The notes beneath the pieces were generated by a model, which saw only the letters and a list, made by a program, of their open reading frames with translations, had not been told where the DNA came from and made no database searches. Both the position numbers and the translations under genes were made by a program. Of a DNA stretch of 64,000 bases, positions 18,596 through 28,318 are shown piece after piece; within the stretch, counting starts at the first letter, position 1; each line of letters starts with the position of its first letter. Source of the stretch: Paracoccaceae bacterium (lineage in GTDB: Bacteria; Pseudomonadota; Alphaproteobacteria; Rhodobacterales; Rhodobacteraceae). Where the stretch lies: NCBI GenBank assembly GCA_014654775.1, contig JACVZW010000073.1, positions 62,001-126,000 on the forward strand, written 5' to 3'.

Positions 18596-19672
18596 TCAGC
18601 GGAACTGTTTGGCCAGTTTCAGGCCCTGTCCCTGATAGTTTGACTTGATGGCCTGCCCGTAAAGGGTCTTGGGCCGTTCTGTCATGCGTTCATAGACCAA
18701 CCGCCCCACCACCTGCCCATGTTCCAGCACGAAGGGCGCCTCGTGGCAGCGCACCTCCAGCACGCCTCGCGACCCTTCACCCCCGGCAAGGGCATGGCCG
18801 AAGCCGGGATCAAAGAACCCCGCGTAATGCACGCGAAACTCACCCACCATCGCCAGATAGGGCGCCATCTCGGCGGCATAATCCGGCGGGATCGTCACGG
18901 CCTCGCGGCTGACAAGGATGTAGAAGGCACCGGGGTCCAGAATGATCCGCCCCTCGGTGCTGCGAACCTCCTCCCAGAAGTCGCGCGCCGGATAGTGGCC
19001 AATCCTGTCCAGATCGATCACCCCCGTATGCGGCTTCGCCCGATAGCCAAGCAGATCACCTGTTGCGGGCTTCAGATCGACCGAAAAGCCCAGCCCTTCG
19101 GCAATCACCGCCTCCCCCGAAACCAGCGGCTCCTGTGCATGCAGCGCGGCCAGTTCGGCATCGTCCAGCACCGCCTGCCCGTGCCGGAACCTGATTTGAT
19201 TCAGCCGCATCCCCGGGCGCACCAGCACCGAGAAGCTACGCGGGCAGACCTCGGCATAAAGAGGGCCATGATAGCCCGTTGCGATACGGTCGAACTCTGT
19301 CCCGCCATCGGTGATCGTCCGCGTCAGCAGGTCAAGGCGCCCGGTAGAGCTTTTGGCATTGGCAACCGCCGTCAATTCCGGGCCGAGCGCCAAAGACTCC
19401 ATCAGCGGAATGACGTAGACGCAGCCCTTTTCCAGAACCGCGCCCTGCGTCAGGTCCACGCGGTGCATCTCGAACTCTTCCAGCCGCTGGGCGACGGTCC
19501 GGCCTTGCCCGGCAAGGAAGGAGGCCCGCACGCGATAGGCGACCGTGCCGAGTCGAAGGTCAAGGCTGGCGGGCTGGATCTGCGCCTCGGTAATCGGAAC
19601 AACCGCCGTAATGGCGCCATCAGCGATCAGGTGCTGCAGGCTTTGCGAGGGAAGTACGCCGATGTTTGTCAA
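18596..19672 (-). CDS. dcd: 2'-deoxycytidine 5'-triphosphate deaminase, double-length form
   Basis: A 358-residue deaminase of the dUTPase-like trimeric family, converting dCTP to dUTP for thymidylate synthesis. The first half carries SLDLRLGTVAYRVRASFLAG and AVANAKSSTGRLDLLTRTIT. The second half (~residues 180-358) repeats the fold (AKPHTGVIDLDRIGHYPARD, FYILVSREAVTIPPDYAAEM). Ordinary Dcd has ~190 residues, so this is the two-domain form known from alphaproteobacteria. I place the start at TTG (19672), preceded by GGAGGGG at 8 bases. An in-frame ATG at 19717 would begin close to the tRNA gene. Confidence 0.88.
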   Translation of the reverse strand: MTNIGVLPSQSLQHLIADGAITAVVPITEAQIQPASLDLRLGTVAYRVRASFLAGQGRTVAQRLEEFEMHRVDLTQGAVLEKGCVYVIPLMESLALGPELTAVANAKSSTGRLDLLTRTITDGGTEFDRIATGYHGPLYAEVCPRSFSVLVRPGMRLNQIRFRHGQAVLDDAELAALHAQEPLVSGEAVIAEGLGFSVDLKPATGDLLGYRAKPHTGVIDLDRIGHYPARDFWEEVRSTEGRIILDPGAFYILVSREAVTIPPDYAAEMAPYLAMVGEFRVHYAGFFDPGFGHALAGGEGSRGVLEVRCHEAPFVLEHGQVVGRLVYERMTERPKTLYGQAIKSNYQGQGLKLAKQFR

Positions 19673-19741
19673 CTCAGGCCCCTCCCGCCCGTGAAACGGA
19701 ACCGCCCGCACTGCCATCCGGCAGGCGGGCGGTTTCGGTGT

Positions 19742-19819
19742 TGGTCGGGCCGGCGAGATTCGAACTCGCGACCTTCCGCCCCCCAGACGGACGCGCTAAC
19801 CAGGCTGCGCCACGGCCCG
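19742..19819 (-). tRNA. tRNA-Pro, anticodon GGG
   Basis: On the minus strand a complete cloverleaf can be drawn. The acceptor stem is CGGGCCG/CGGCCCG, the D arm GCGC-loop-GCGC, the anticodon stem TCCGT/GCGGA with loop CTGGGGG (anticodon GGG), and the T arm GCGAG-TTCGAAT-CTCGC. CCA is encoded. It lies between the convergent-side dcd and merR genes, both also on the minus strand. Confidence 0.95.
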
Positions 19820-19881
19820 ACAGACGGGATACATACCGATATTCCGGGCAGGGGCAAGCGGGAAAGCACATCGTTGCCGGA

Positions 19882-20790
19882 TCAGCGGATGCGGCGGCGC
19901 GACGCCTCGGCGACACGGTCGCGCAGGTCGGCAAGCCGGTCGTACAGCCGTTCCAATTCCGCCCGATGGGGGGCCAGTCTCGCCCGCCGACTGCGGCGTA
20001 GACGTGCCGCGACCGTTGGGTCGGCCGGCATCTCCGGCTCTGCCATCGGGGCGGCAGCACTGGCATCCGTCTCCTCTGCGGCGGCCTCGTCTTCTGCCCC
20101 GTCCGGCAGGGCCTCGGACGGCGATTCGCCCCGCATATCGTCCCCGGCAAACAGGTTCTCCGTGACCGGGGCCTCTTCTACAGCCGTCGCATCCACCCTC
20201 CCGTCAGAAGACGGCTCTGCAATCCGTCCGAACAGAGGCAAGGTCTCGACGGGCTCGATCTCTTCCTCGGCCTCTATGAAGGGGGCTTCCGGGGCGTCCA
20301 GCGTCTCTGCGGCGGGGTCGTCCGCTCTATCGTCCTCGTCAAAGGCGGGTGCACCACGCTGTGCCTCGTGCCGCGCGAAAGCCTGTTCCAGCGGGATGAT
20401 CTGTGCCGTCTCGGTCGGGGTAGATGCCGGCGCGAGGGCCGAAAGAAGGAACTGCGCCTCATCTGCACTGGCATCCTCGGCGTCGATCACGACTTCGCTT
20501 CCTGGCGCAGGATCGGGCAGGGGGGCCGCAAGCCCCGACACATGGCGGATGCCCTGCTCGCGCAGGATCTTTTGGACCCCGCGGATCGTCAGGCCATCGT
20601 CGTGCAGCAGTTTCTTGATGCCGGCCAATAGGGACACGTCCCCCGGACGGTAATAGCGCCGCCCGCCCGCGCGTTTCACGGGCCGTATCTGTGGAAATCG
20701 ACTTTCCCAGAACCGCAGAACATGTGCCGGAGTATCCAGCAGATCGGCCACTTCGCTGATGGTTCGGAACGCCTCTGGCGATTTCTCCAT
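19882..20790 (-). CDS. MerR family transcriptional regulator with acidic C-terminal tail
   Basis: A 302-residue protein. The MerR-type winged helix is at ~residues 8-78 ([56 protein letters not shown]). From ~residue 85 to ~265 the chain is acidic, low in complexity and probably disordered. A basic end follows ([20 protein letters not shown]). No metal-binding cysteines are present, so it is not a classical metal sensor. This gene next to ihfA is a common alphaproteobacterial arrangement; its target is unknown. It starts 13 bases after the ihfA stop. Confidence 0.88.
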   Translation of the reverse strand: MEKSPEAFRTISEVADLLDTPAHVLRFWESRFPQIRPVKRAGGRRYYRPGDVSLLAGIKKLLHDDGLTIRGVQKILREQGIRHVSGLAAPLPDPAPGSEVVIDAEDASADEAQFLLSALAPASTPTETAQIIPLEQAFARHEAQRGAPAFDEDDRADDPAAETLDAPEAPFIEAEEEIEPVETLPLFGRIAEPSSDGRVDATAVEEAPVTENLFAGDDMRGESPSEALPDGAEDEAAAEETDASAAAPMAEPEMPADPTVAARLRRSRRARLAPHRAELERLYDRLADLRDRVAEASRRRIR

Positions 20791-20803
20791 CGGCGACGGC
20801 CCC

Positions 20804-21106
20804 CTATCGCTTGGTTCCGGCCGCCACGCGATCCTTCATAAGATGCGAGGGACGGAAGGTAAGCACGCGCCGTGGGCTGATCGGCACCTCATCCCCGGTC
20901 TTCGGGTTGCGCCCAACGCGCGCCGACTTGCTGCGCACCGCGAAGGTGCCGAAGGACGAGATCTTGACCGTCTCGCCCTCGACCAGCGCATCGGACATAT
21001 GCTGCAGCACGCTCTCCACCAAAGCGGCGCTCTCGTTGCGGGACAGACCCACCTCGCGGAACACCGCTTCGGACAGATCCATGCGCGTCAAGGTCTTCTC
21101 ACTCAT
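20804..21106 (-). CDS. ihfA: integration host factor subunit alpha
   Basis: A 100-residue DNA-bending protein that pairs with IhfB and bends DNA sharply at WATCAA-N4-TTR sites. It reads [20 protein letters not shown], then [20 protein letters not shown] with the beta-arm sequence [20 protein letters not shown]. The ATG at 21106 gives the normal length; the frame extends upstream without support. A sequence matching the IHF consensus exactly lies 57 bases upstream, pointing to autoregulation. The order with merR downstream and fabH-plsX upstream is usual. Confidence 0.95.
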   Translation of the reverse strand: MSEKTLTRMDLSEAVFREVGLSRNESAALVESVLQHMSDALVEGETVKISSFGTFAVRSKSARVGRNPKTGDEVPISPRRVLTFRPSHLMKDRVAAGTKR

Positions 21107-21162
21107 GCAAAGTCCCCCCCGGGTTGTCACGCGAGAGTGAGACGTTTGGATTAACGAGTCAA

Positions 21163-21175
21163 TATCAACCACTTG
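21163..21175 (+). promoter_or_regulatory. consensus IHF-binding site upstream of ihfA
   Basis: TATCAACCACTTG matches WATCAA-N4-TTR at every defined position. It lies between fabH and ihfA, 57 bases before the ihfA start codon, where bound IHF could repress or bend its own promoter. The match is seen; the function is inferred. Confidence 0.5.
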
Positions 21176-21204
21176 CGACGCGCATTTGATGCGCCCGACC
21201 GTGG

Positions 21205-22176
21205 CTACCAGCGCAGCACCACCGCGCCCCATGCCAAACCGCCGCCAATCGCCTCGGTCACCACAAGGTCGCCGGTTTTGATCTGGCCGCGCTGCTTGCC
21301 CACCGAGAGGGCAAGCGGGATGGAGGCGGCCGAGGTGTTGCCGTGATCCTGCACCGTCACAACGACCCGATCCATCGGCACCTGCATCCGTTTTGCCGTC
21401 GCTTCGATGATGCGGATATTGGCCTGATGGGGCACGATCCAATCCACATCGCCACCCGAAAGACCGATCTTTTCCAGCGCGGTATGGGCCGTTTCTGCAA
21501 GTTTTTCAACAGCATGGCGGAAGACTTCCTTGCCTTCCATGCGCAGGTGTCCAGTCGCGCCCGTAGACACGCCGCCATCGACGTAAAGGATATCTTTGAA
21601 CCGCCCGTCCGAGTTTAGATCGGTTGACAGGATGCCGCGATCCGCCGTGGTCCCGCCCGCTTCCTGCGCCTCTAGAACCAGTGCGCCTGCACCGTCGCCG
21701 AACAACACGCAGGTGGATCGGTCGGTCCAATCCATCAGCCGCGAGAAGGTCTCTGCGCCGATCACCAACACCCGCCGGGCCTGACCAGCAAGGATCAGCG
21801 CATTCGCCGTGGTCAGCGCATAAACGAAGCCTGCGCAGACCGCCTGCACGTCGAAAGCGAATCCACGGGACAGGCCAAGACCGGACTGAATCATCGTGGC
21901 GACGGACGGAAAGGTGAGGTCAGCCGTCGATGTGGCGACGATGATCGCGTCGATATCGGACGAATCCAGCCCGGCATCCGCCAAAGCGGCCTGCGCAGCC
22001 CGCAGGCCCAGATCGGATGTCATCTGGCCTTCCGCCGCGAAATGACGCCGCTCGATCCCCGAGCGGGTGCGGATCCATTCATCACTGGTTTCGATGAGGC
22101 TTTCGAACTCGGCATTGGGGACAACCCTTTCGGGAAGGTAGTGCCCCACGCCCCTTACGACGGCGCGTATCGTCAT
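21205..22176 (-). CDS. fabH: 3-oxoacyl-[acyl-carrier-protein] synthase III
   Basis: A 323-residue condensing enzyme that starts type II fatty-acid synthesis by joining acetyl-CoA and malonyl-ACP. The catalytic triad is visible: Cys114 in [10 protein letters not shown], His250 in [10 protein letters not shown] and Asn280 in HGNTSAAS. The N-terminal [12 protein letters not shown] and [12 protein letters not shown] are typical. The start overlaps the plsX stop (ATGA), so the pair is translated together. This is the classic rpmF-plsX-fabH cluster. Confidence 0.97.
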   Translation of the reverse strand: MTIRAVVRGVGHYLPERVVPNAEFESLIETSDEWIRTRSGIERRHFAAEGQMTSDLGLRAAQAALADAGLDSSDIDAIIVATSTADLTFPSVATMIQSGLGLSRGFAFDVQAVCAGFVYALTTANALILAGQARRVLVIGAETFSRLMDWTDRSTCVLFGDGAGALVLEAQEAGGTTADRGILSTDLNSDGRFKDILYVDGGVSTGATGHLRMEGKEVFRHAVEKLAETAHTALEKIGLSGGDVDWIVPHQANIRIIEATAKRMQVPMDRVVVTVQDHGNTSAASIPLALSVGKQRGQIKTGDLVVTEAIGGGLAWGAVVLRW

Positions 22177-23306
22177 TCCTTGGTTCCGCCTCCCGTCCCC
22201 ACGGCCGTCTCGGACGGGGTCGTTCCATCGCCGCCATCCTGCCCCGGACGCATGGCAGAGGCAACCCGTGCCGCCAGACGTTCCTGAAAGCCTGCAGCGG
22301 CAAGTTGATGCGCCAGCCGGATCGCGGCGGCCACGCCCGTGGCATCCGCCGATCCGTGCGATTTGACCACGGTCCCGTTCAAGCCCAGAAACACCCCGCC
22401 ATTGGCGCGCCGCGGATCCATCCGCTTTTGCAGCCGCCGCAGGGTGGACAGGGCGAAAAGCGCCGCAAGGCGGGAGAAGACCGTCGCGTTGAATTCTTCG
22501 CGCAGGAAATCGGAGATCAGCTTTGCCGTCCCTTCGCCCGTCTTCAGGGCGATGTTTCCGGTGAAACCATCCGTCACGATCACATCGACACGGTCCGACG
22601 GGATGTCGCTGCCTTCGACGAAGCCCACGTAGTCGAATCCGCCTGCTTCCGCCGATTGCGCCACAAGGTCATGCGCCTCCTTCAACTCGGCGCGGCCCTT
22701 GTGTTCTTCGGTGCCGACGTTCAGCAGCCCCACCCTTGGCCGCGTCAGGCGCAGGCCGTTGCGGGCATAGGATGCCCCCATCATTGCGAATTGCAGAAGG
22801 TCGTTCGCCTCGGCCTTCACGTCGGCGCCCATGTCGAGCATCACGTTGAAGCCGCCGGGATTGCGCGACGGCCAGAGACTGGCGATGGCAGGGCGGTTGA
22901 TTCCGGGCAGGCGGCGCAGGCGGATCATCGACAGGGCCATCAGCGCGCCTGTGTTCCCACAGGACACGGCGGCAGTGGCGGCACCTTGCTTCACGCTTTC
23001 GATGCAGGACCACATCGAGGTGCCTTCGCCATTGCGCATCACCTGACTGGGCTTGTCCTGCATGGTGACAACCCGGTCGGCATGGCAAATCGTGACGCGC
23101 CCGGCAAGCCCGTCGGCCTGTGCCACAAGACGCGCAAGCTCGCTTTCGTTACCGTGCAGCAGAAAGTCGGCTTGGGGAAGTTCGCGCACGGACAAAGAAA
23201 GACCGGCAACGACGGCTGCCGGTCCCCTGTCTCCGCCCATGGCGTCAACGGAAATGACGATACGCCTCGCGCCGTCGGTTGCCGGATCTGAAGCTCCGTT
23301 GGCCAT
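22173..23306 (-). CDS. plsX: phosphate acyltransferase PlsX
   Basis: A 377-residue enzyme that makes acyl-phosphate from acyl-ACP for glycerophospholipid synthesis by PlsY. Family marks are [80 protein letters not shown] and [16 protein letters not shown]. The last ~30 residues are a variable tail. It is 24 bases downstream of rpmF and overlaps fabH by four bases. Confidence 0.96.
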   Translation of the reverse strand: MANGASDPATDGARRIVISVDAMGGDRGPAAVVAGLSLSVRELPQADFLLHGNESELARLVAQADGLAGRVTICHADRVVTMQDKPSQVMRNGEGTSMWSCIESVKQGAATAAVSCGNTGALMALSMIRLRRLPGINRPAIASLWPSRNPGGFNVMLDMGADVKAEANDLLQFAMMGASYARNGLRLTRPRVGLLNVGTEEHKGRAELKEAHDLVAQSAEAGGFDYVGFVEGSDIPSDRVDVIVTDGFTGNIALKTGEGTAKLISDFLREEFNATVFSRLAALFALSTLRRLQKRMDPRRANGGVFLGLNGTVVKSHGSADATGVAAAIRLAHQLAAAGFQERLAARVASAMRPGQDGGDGTTPSETAVGTGGGTKE

Positions 23307-23330
23307 CGGGCAGGGCGTCTTGGATGCGGC

Positions 23331-23537
23331 TTACGCCGCGTCCTCGTCCAGATCGACCTCTTTCGCAGTCGCCACGACTTCGCGCGCGTCGTAGTGACCG
23401 CAGGCGCTGCAGACGTGGTGCGGACGCTTCAACTCGCCGCAGTTCGAGCATTCCTGCGGATTGCCGGCGACAAGAGCGTCATGGGCGCGGCGCATATTGC
23501 GACGCGAACGGGTGACTCGGTTCTGAGGGACAGCCAT
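23331..23537 (-). CDS. rpmF: 50S ribosomal protein L32
   Basis: A 68-residue zinc-type L32. It starts [20 protein letters not shown], and Cys30, Cys33, Cys43 and Cys46 form the zinc knuckle (CSNCG and CSACG). An acidic tail follows. It heads the plsX-fabH cluster and lies downstream of the DUF177 gene, an order conserved in many bacteria that links ribosome and lipid synthesis. Confidence 0.97.
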   Translation of the reverse strand: MAVPQNRVTRSRRNMRRAHDALVAGNPQECSNCGELKRPHHVCSACGHYDAREVVATAKEVDLDEDAA

Positions 23538-23701
23538 GTCTCAACCTCGGGTAGCGGGGACATGCCCCTGATTTTCCTATTGCGGACAGCGGCTTGCCCA
23601 CTTTCCGCGCGAGCCGATACCTGCCATCTGACGAGGCGCGGAACATAGCCGGAATTCCTGCGCGCGCAAGCCCCTTTCTTGCGACCGGCTGGCAAGTCGC
23701 A

Positions 23702-24268
23702 TCAACCGGGTTCTGACCCGTCGAGACGGGACTTCAGCGCGGCAAGACCGGCGAAGGGACGCAGATCCTCGTCCTTGAGCGGGGCGGTGCCGGGGGCGGC
23801 GAAGACGGCCTCGCCAAGTTCCACCCCATCTGCCCGGGGATACAGAGGCAGGGCGAGTTCCAGCGCCTCCATCGCCACGAGCGCCGGATCGATGATCTCG
23901 GGCAGGGGGTCTTGCGTGTCGTCCTCCGGCATCTCGACCTCGTCGCCGTCGGGTTCTTGCCAATCGGCGATATAGCGACGGCGGACCTGTTCCGTCAGCC
24001 GCGCGATGACAGGGGCGAGGGTGACCGAGCAGGGCTGAACCGCCTCGGCCGTCATGGTTGCGTCGAGGGTGAAGTCATTGCGCCCATCGGGCCGGATTTC
24101 GCCGGTAAAGCGGAAGGCGGGCAGATCAACAAGGCCGAGTTGGACGGCGATCCATTGCCGCGTCGCGCGGTCTGGGCGCAGATCGAAACGGGTGGGCTTG
24201 CGGGTGGCGAGCGAGGCGCTGCGCAGCGGATGGCTGAAGGTGGGGTGATCGGCGGTCTCGTCAGGCAT
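23702..24268 (-). CDS. DUF177 (YceD-family) protein
   Basis: A 188-residue protein of the DUF177 family, which is usually encoded just before rpmF and is needed for normal 23S rRNA accumulation in several bacteria. Visible features are FTGEIRPDGRNDFTLDATMT, AEAVQPCSVTLAPVIARLTE, the acidic patch DGDEVEMPEDDTQD and the ending FAGLAALKSRLDGSEPG. Only one Cys of the usual metal-binding set is present. It is divergent from the BamE-like lipoprotein. Confidence 0.85.
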   Translation of the reverse strand: MPDETADHPTFSHPLRSASLATRKPTRFDLRPDRATRQWIAVQLGLVDLPAFRFTGEIRPDGRNDFTLDATMTAEAVQPCSVTLAPVIARLTEQVRRRYIADWQEPDGDEVEMPEDDTQDPLPEIIDPALVAMEALELALPLYPRADGVELGEAVFAAPGTAPLKDEDLRPFAGLAALKSRLDGSEPG

Positions 24269-24413
24269 CTGTCGGTTTCCCTTGCAGGATCACGGGGCGG
24301 ATCGGTGAGGCCGGAAGGGCAAGCATGTGCCGGTCCGGCGCGGGCGCTGCTGTTTGCATTCTTGAAGTGCGGGCCATCCTTCTGTAAGCCAAAGCAAAGC
24401 AGCCGCGCAGGTT

Positions 24414-24427
24414 ATGGCATATGCCAT
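24414..24427. promoter_or_regulatory. 14-bp perfect palindrome between DUF177 and bamE genes
   Basis: ATGGCATATGCCAT is a perfect 14-bp palindrome in the 215-bp divergent intergenic region, about 57 bases before the lipoprotein start. It could be a regulator operator. No regulator can be assigned. Confidence 0.3.
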
Positions 24428-24483
24428 ATGTGCTGCGCCCGGGCGAGACAAGTCGGGCAGGGCAGAGGCAGGGTGGGTACGGC

Positions 24484-24969
24484 ATGGGGTTCTACGGCAA
24501 GATGACGGCCCTTTCGGGTGCCGCCCGCGTCCTGCGGGCTGGGATGGTGGGTCTGGTCCTTGTTGCACTGGCCGCCTGTTCCTCGCTCTATCGCAATCAC
24601 GGCTATGTTCCGACCGAGCCTGATCTGGCCCTGGTCGAGGTTGGGGTGGACACGCGTGAAACGGTGACCGAAAAGGTGGGCCGTCCCTCTGCTTCGGGCC
24701 TGCTGAACGATGTGGGCTGGTTCTACGTGCAAAGCCGCTGGGAATATCGCGGGGCCTTCCAGCCGCGCGAGATCGACCGTCAGGTCGTGTCGATCACCTT
24801 CAACGAGGCGGGCACCGTTGAGAACATCGAACGATTCGGGTTGGAGCGCGGCAAGGTCGTGCCGCTGTCACGCCGCGTCACCGAGTCGAGCGTGAAGGGC
24901 CTGAGCGTGATCCAGCAGCTTCTGGGCAGCTTCGGTCGCATCGCGCCGGGTGTCATCACTGGCGACTGA
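24484..24969 (+). CDS. bamE: BamE/SmpA-like outer-membrane lipoprotein
   Basis: A 161-residue lipoprotein of the outer-membrane assembly (BAM) complex type. The signal peptide ends in the lipobox VALAACSS (Cys33). The mature part holds VEVGVDTRETVTEKVGRPSA, VGWFYVQSRWEYRGAFQPRE and VSITFNEAGTVENIERFG, the SmpA/OmlA fold. Starts at 24484, 24502 and 24541 are all in frame; I use 24484, which has a GGTGGG upstream. The C-terminal ~45 residues extend beyond E. coli BamE, as is usual in alphaproteobacteria. Confidence 0.88.
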   Translation: MGFYGKMTALSGAARVLRAGMVGLVLVALAACSSLYRNHGYVPTEPDLALVEVGVDTRETVTEKVGRPSASGLLNDVGWFYVQSRWEYRGAFQPREIDRQVVSITFNEAGTVENIERFGLERGKVVPLSRRVTESSVKGLSVIQQLLGSFGRIAPGVITGD

Positions 24970-25003
24970 CGCAGCGGTATAGCGCGCCTTTTTTGCCGTC
25001 CGC

Positions 25004-25405
25004 CTAGGCTTCAGGATCGAAGGTCAGCGCCACACCGTTGATGCAGTAGCGCAGCCCGGTCGGGGCCGGGCCATCCGGAAAGACATGTCCGAGATGCGCG
25101 TCACAGCGGTTGCAATGCACTTCCGTGCGGCGCATCCAAAGGGTGCGGTCTTCCTGTTCACCCACCATCTCGGGGTCGATGGGCTGCCAGAAGCTGGGCC
25201 AACCCGTGCCGCTGTCGAACTTGGTGCGCGCCGAAAAGAGCGGCGCATCGCAGCAGATGCAGCGATAGGTACCGGGGGCCTTGGGGAAATTATCATGGGT
25301 GAAGGCGCGTTCCGTGGCATGCTTGCGCGTCACGCGATAGGCGAGGTCTGACAGTTGCGCGCGCCATTCGGCATCGGATTTCACCACCTTGTCCATGACC
25401 GTCAT
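25004..25405 (-). CDS. msrB: peptide-methionine (R)-S-oxide reductase
   Basis: A 133-residue repair enzyme reducing methionine-R-sulfoxide in proteins. Two zinc-binding CxxC pairs are visible, in [11 protein letters not shown] and [14 protein letters not shown]. The active-site segment [12 protein letters not shown] is present and the catalytic Cys is in [11 protein letters not shown]. Family members usually have RYCxNS; Gly replaces that Ser here. The start may be 25405 or an ATG three codons later. It is convergent with the lipoprotein gene. Confidence 0.95.
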   Translation of the reverse strand: MTVMDKVVKSDAEWRAQLSDLAYRVTRKHATERAFTHDNFPKAPGTYRCICCDAPLFSARTKFDSGTGWPSFWQPIDPEMVGEQEDRTLWMRRTEVHCNRCDAHLGHVFPDGPAPTGLRYCINGVALTFDPEA

Positions 25406-25503
25406 CCCTTCTGCTGCATCCTGCGGGGCCTTGCCCCTGCGCCGATCCTTGGCCCATATCTAGGCCTCGCGCTTCGGTCAGCCAAGCGGCAAGCGGTAGG
25501 GGC

Positions 25504-26223
25504 ATGGAATTCAGCAAGGGACGGTTCCGCGTGCGGCTGTCGCAACGGGACCGCGATGTGGTCGCGGCGCAAAGGTTGCGTCATCTGGCCTTTCGTGGCG
25601 GCGACGGGGTGGATGCGGATGCCTTCGATGCCGCCTGCCAGCATCTGCTGATCGAGGCAGTGGCGACCGGGGAACTGGTGGGAACCTGCAGGCTGCATCT
25701 GGTGCGATCGGCGGCTCTGCTTGGACAGACCTATACCGGACAGTTTTACGACCTTTCCGTATTCAGCGGATTTTCCGGCCCCATGCTGGAGGTCGGACGA
25801 TTTTGCATGGCGGCCGGGGGGCAGGATGCGGATGCGCTGCGCCTTGCTTGGGCCGCGCTGACGCGGATCGTGGATGGCGAAGCGGTGGCGTTACTGTTTG
25901 GCTGTTCGTCATTCTCTGGCACGGACCCCGCGCCCCATGCCGACGCGCTGGCGGCGCTGGCCTGCCATCATCTTGCCCCGCCCGCCCTGCGCCCCGGGCG
26001 TAAAGCGACAGAGACGGTGCCCCTTGTGCCTGCGCCGCATGATATGCGGCGATCTCTGGCGCAGATGCCGCCCTTGCTGCGCAGCTATCTGGCCATGGGG
26101 GGATGGGTGAGCGACCATGCCGTCGTGGACCGTGATCTGGGCACGTTGCATGTCTGCACGGGGGTGGAGATCGCGGCGATTCCTCCGGCACGGGCGCGGC
26201 TCTTGCGGGCGGATGCGGGTTAG
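25504..26223 (+). CDS. OlsB-like N-acyltransferase (ornithine lipid synthesis)
   Basis: A 239-residue GNAT-fold acyltransferase. It carries QRLRHLAFRGGDGVDADAFD, VGTCRLHLVRSAAL, MLEVGRFCMAAGGQDADALR and FGCSSFSGTDPA, the pattern of OlsB, which transfers a 3-hydroxyacyl group from ACP to the alpha-amine of ornithine. OlsA, the second enzyme, is not in the window. AHL synthases share the fold but have different conserved residues. The ATG at 25504 lies 3 bases after a GGTAGGGGC-type ribosome site. It is followed by the ABC-F gene 49 bases later. Confidence 0.78.
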   Translation: MEFSKGRFRVRLSQRDRDVVAAQRLRHLAFRGGDGVDADAFDAACQHLLIEAVATGELVGTCRLHLVRSAALLGQTYTGQFYDLSVFSGFSGPMLEVGRFCMAAGGQDADALRLAWAALTRIVDGEAVALLFGCSSFSGTDPAPHADALAALACHHLAPPALRPGRKATETVPLVPAPHDMRRSLAQMPPLLRSYLAMGGWVSDHAVVDRDLGTLHVCTGVEIAAIPPARARLLRADAG

Positions 26224-26272
26224 ACTCCAAGGGGCGTTGACCTTGACCGCGCCCCCGCATACCTGAGCCGCC

Positions 26273-28078
26273 ATGGCACGCGCACCCCTTCTTCAGCTTT
26301 CCGGCATCTCGCTGACCTTCGGCGGCAATCCTGTCTTCGACGGGCTGGACCTTGTCGTCCAGCCGGGGGATCGGGTGGCGCTGGTCGGACGGAACGGATC
26401 GGGGAAATCCACCCTGATGAAGGTGATGGCCGGGCTGGTGGAGCCGGATCAGGGCGCGCGCATCGTGCCGCCCGGGGTCGTGGTGGGGTATATGGAGCAG
26501 GACCCGGACTTGTCGGGCTTTGCCACTTTGGGCGACTATGCCGCCAGCGCCTTGCCGGAAGGCGAGGCGTACCGCGTTGAAATGGTTGCGGAAGGGCTGA
26601 AGTTCCGGCCCGAGTCGCCGGTTGCCACGGCCTCGGGCGGGGAGCGGCGGCGGGCGGCGCTGGCCAAGCTTCTGGCCGAGGCGCCGGAGCTGATGCTGCT
26701 GGACGAGCCGACCAACCATCTGGACATCCAGGCCATCGAGTGGCTGGAGGCGCAACTGACCGACACGCGCACCGCCTTTGTCCTGATCAGCCATGACCGG
26801 GCCTTTCTGAAGGCGCTGACCAAGGCCACGCTCTGGATCGACCGGGGCGAGGTGCGGCGGCGCGAGGCGGGCTTTGACGGGTTCGAAGAGTGGCGCGAAA
26901 CCATCTGGGCCGAAGAGGATGAGGCGCGCCACAAGCTGGAGCGCAAGATCAAGGCCGAGGCGAAATGGGCCGTTGAAGGCATCAGCGCGCGGCGCAAGCG
27001 GAATATGGGGCGGGTGCGGGCGCTGGCCGCGCTGCGGGATGAGCGGGCGTCGATGATCCGCCGTCAGGGGACGGCGGCGCTGGAACTGGAAAGCGGCACC
27101 ACCAGCGGCAAGCGGGTGATCGAGGCGAAGGGTCTGGAAAAACGCTTTGCCGATAAGGTGATCGTCAAGGGATTGGACCTGCGGGTGCTGCGCGGGGATC
27201 GGGTGGCCTTTGTCGGGCCGAACGGGGTGGGCAAGACGACGCTGCTCAAACTGCTGGTCGGTGAGGTGGCACCGGATGCCGGGACGGTGACCCTTGGCAC
27301 CAATCTGGACATCGCGGTCTTCGACCAGACCCGCGCCCAACTGGATGCGGAGGCGAGCTTGTGGGAGAATCTGACGGGCGATCCGATGATGCGGGTGTCG
27401 GGCAATTCCGATCAGGTGATGGTGCGGGGAAATCCGCGCCATGTGGTGGCATATCTGAAGGATTTTCTCTTTGACGAGGCGCAGGCGCGGGCCCCGGTGA
27501 AGAGCCTTTCAGGCGGCGAAAAGGCGCGGCTACTGCTGGCAAAGTTGATGGCAAAGCCGTCCAATCTTCTCATTCTGGACGAACCGACGAACGATCTGGA
27601 TGTGGAAACGCTGGACCTTCTGCAGGATGTGCTGGGCGAGTATGACGGTACGGTCCTGCTGGTCAGCCATGACCGCGATTTCATCGACCGGGTGGCGACC
27701 ACGACGGTCGCGCTGGAGGGGCAGGGCCGCGCGACGGTCTATCCCGGTGGATGGTCGGATTACGCGGCGCAGCGGCCCAAGGCGGTGGAGGAGAGCGGGC
27801 GGTCCGTCCGGGCCGAGGCCCCCAAAGCCGAGGTGAAGGCAGAGGCCGCCAAAGCCGATGGCCTGACCTTTACCGAGCGCAAGCGGTTGGACGCCTTGCC
27901 TGCCGTGATCGAGCGGCTGGAGGCGGAGATCGCCAAGCTGGGCGCGTTCCTGTCGGACCCGGAGCTGTTCACGAAGGAGCCCGCGAAGTTCCGCAAGGCA
28001 TCCGAGGCAATGGCCGAACGGCAGGCGGCACTGGTCGCGGCGGAAGAGGAATGGCTGGGTCTGGCCGAGCGCGCCTGA
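26273..28078 (+). CDS. ABC-F family ATPase (Uup-like)
   Basis: A 601-residue soluble protein with two ABC ATPase domains and no membrane segments. Walker A motifs are GRNGSGKST (~39-47) and GPNGVGKTT. Signature motifs are ASGGERRRAALAKLLAE and LSGGEKARLLLAKLM, each followed by LLLDEPTNHLDI or LILDEPTNDLDV. The linker (~residues 220-270) is charged, and a C-terminal coiled coil (~540-595) is typical of Uup, which acts on ribosomes or DNA structure rather than transport. Length is normal. Confidence 0.93.
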   Translation: MARAPLLQLSGISLTFGGNPVFDGLDLVVQPGDRVALVGRNGSGKSTLMKVMAGLVEPDQGARIVPPGVVVGYMEQDPDLSGFATLGDYAASALPEGEAYRVEMVAEGLKFRPESPVATASGGERRRAALAKLLAEAPELMLLDEPTNHLDIQAIEWLEAQLTDTRTAFVLISHDRAFLKALTKATLWIDRGEVRRREAGFDGFEEWRETIWAEEDEARHKLERKIKAEAKWAVEGISARRKRNMGRVRALAALRDERASMIRRQGTAALELESGTTSGKRVIEAKGLEKRFADKVIVKGLDLRVLRGDRVAFVGPNGVGKTTLLKLLVGEVAPDAGTVTLGTNLDIAVFDQTRAQLDAEASLWENLTGDPMMRVSGNSDQVMVRGNPRHVVAYLKDFLFDEAQARAPVKSLSGGEKARLLLAKLMAKPSNLLILDEPTNDLDVETLDLLQDVLGEYDGTVLLVSHDRDFIDRVATTTVALEGQGRATVYPGGWSDYAAQRPKAVEESGRSVRAEAPKAEVKAEAAKADGLTFTERKRLDALPAVIERLEAEIAKLGAFLSDPELFTKEPAKFRKASEAMAERQAALVAAEEEWLGLAERA

Positions 28079-28318
28079 CCCGTGCCGATCACGCGAAAGC
28101 GAGAAATTCTCACGTGATATTGAGGGGATAGGCGGACTCTGGCCGGTTTCGGCGCGGGGCGCAAGCTGTTTGCCGCGCGCCGGCTTCACAGCCTGTCACC
28201 ACGGCGCGAGGCCATCTTGCCGGGGGCCGGCAACGGGCGCAGGTCTGATGCATCAGGCGACCCGACGCCAGGCCCGATGCGGGCGGTCGGGTCGCGGCAC
28301 AGGCATAGGAGACAGATC

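Noticed and set aside
19742-19819. tRNA-associated integration site
   Set aside because: Neighbours on both sides are core genes, and no duplicated tRNA end or integrase is visible.
25763-27442. 559-codon minus-strand frame
   Set aside because: It is antisense to the acyltransferase and the ABC-F gene and has no recognisable domain.
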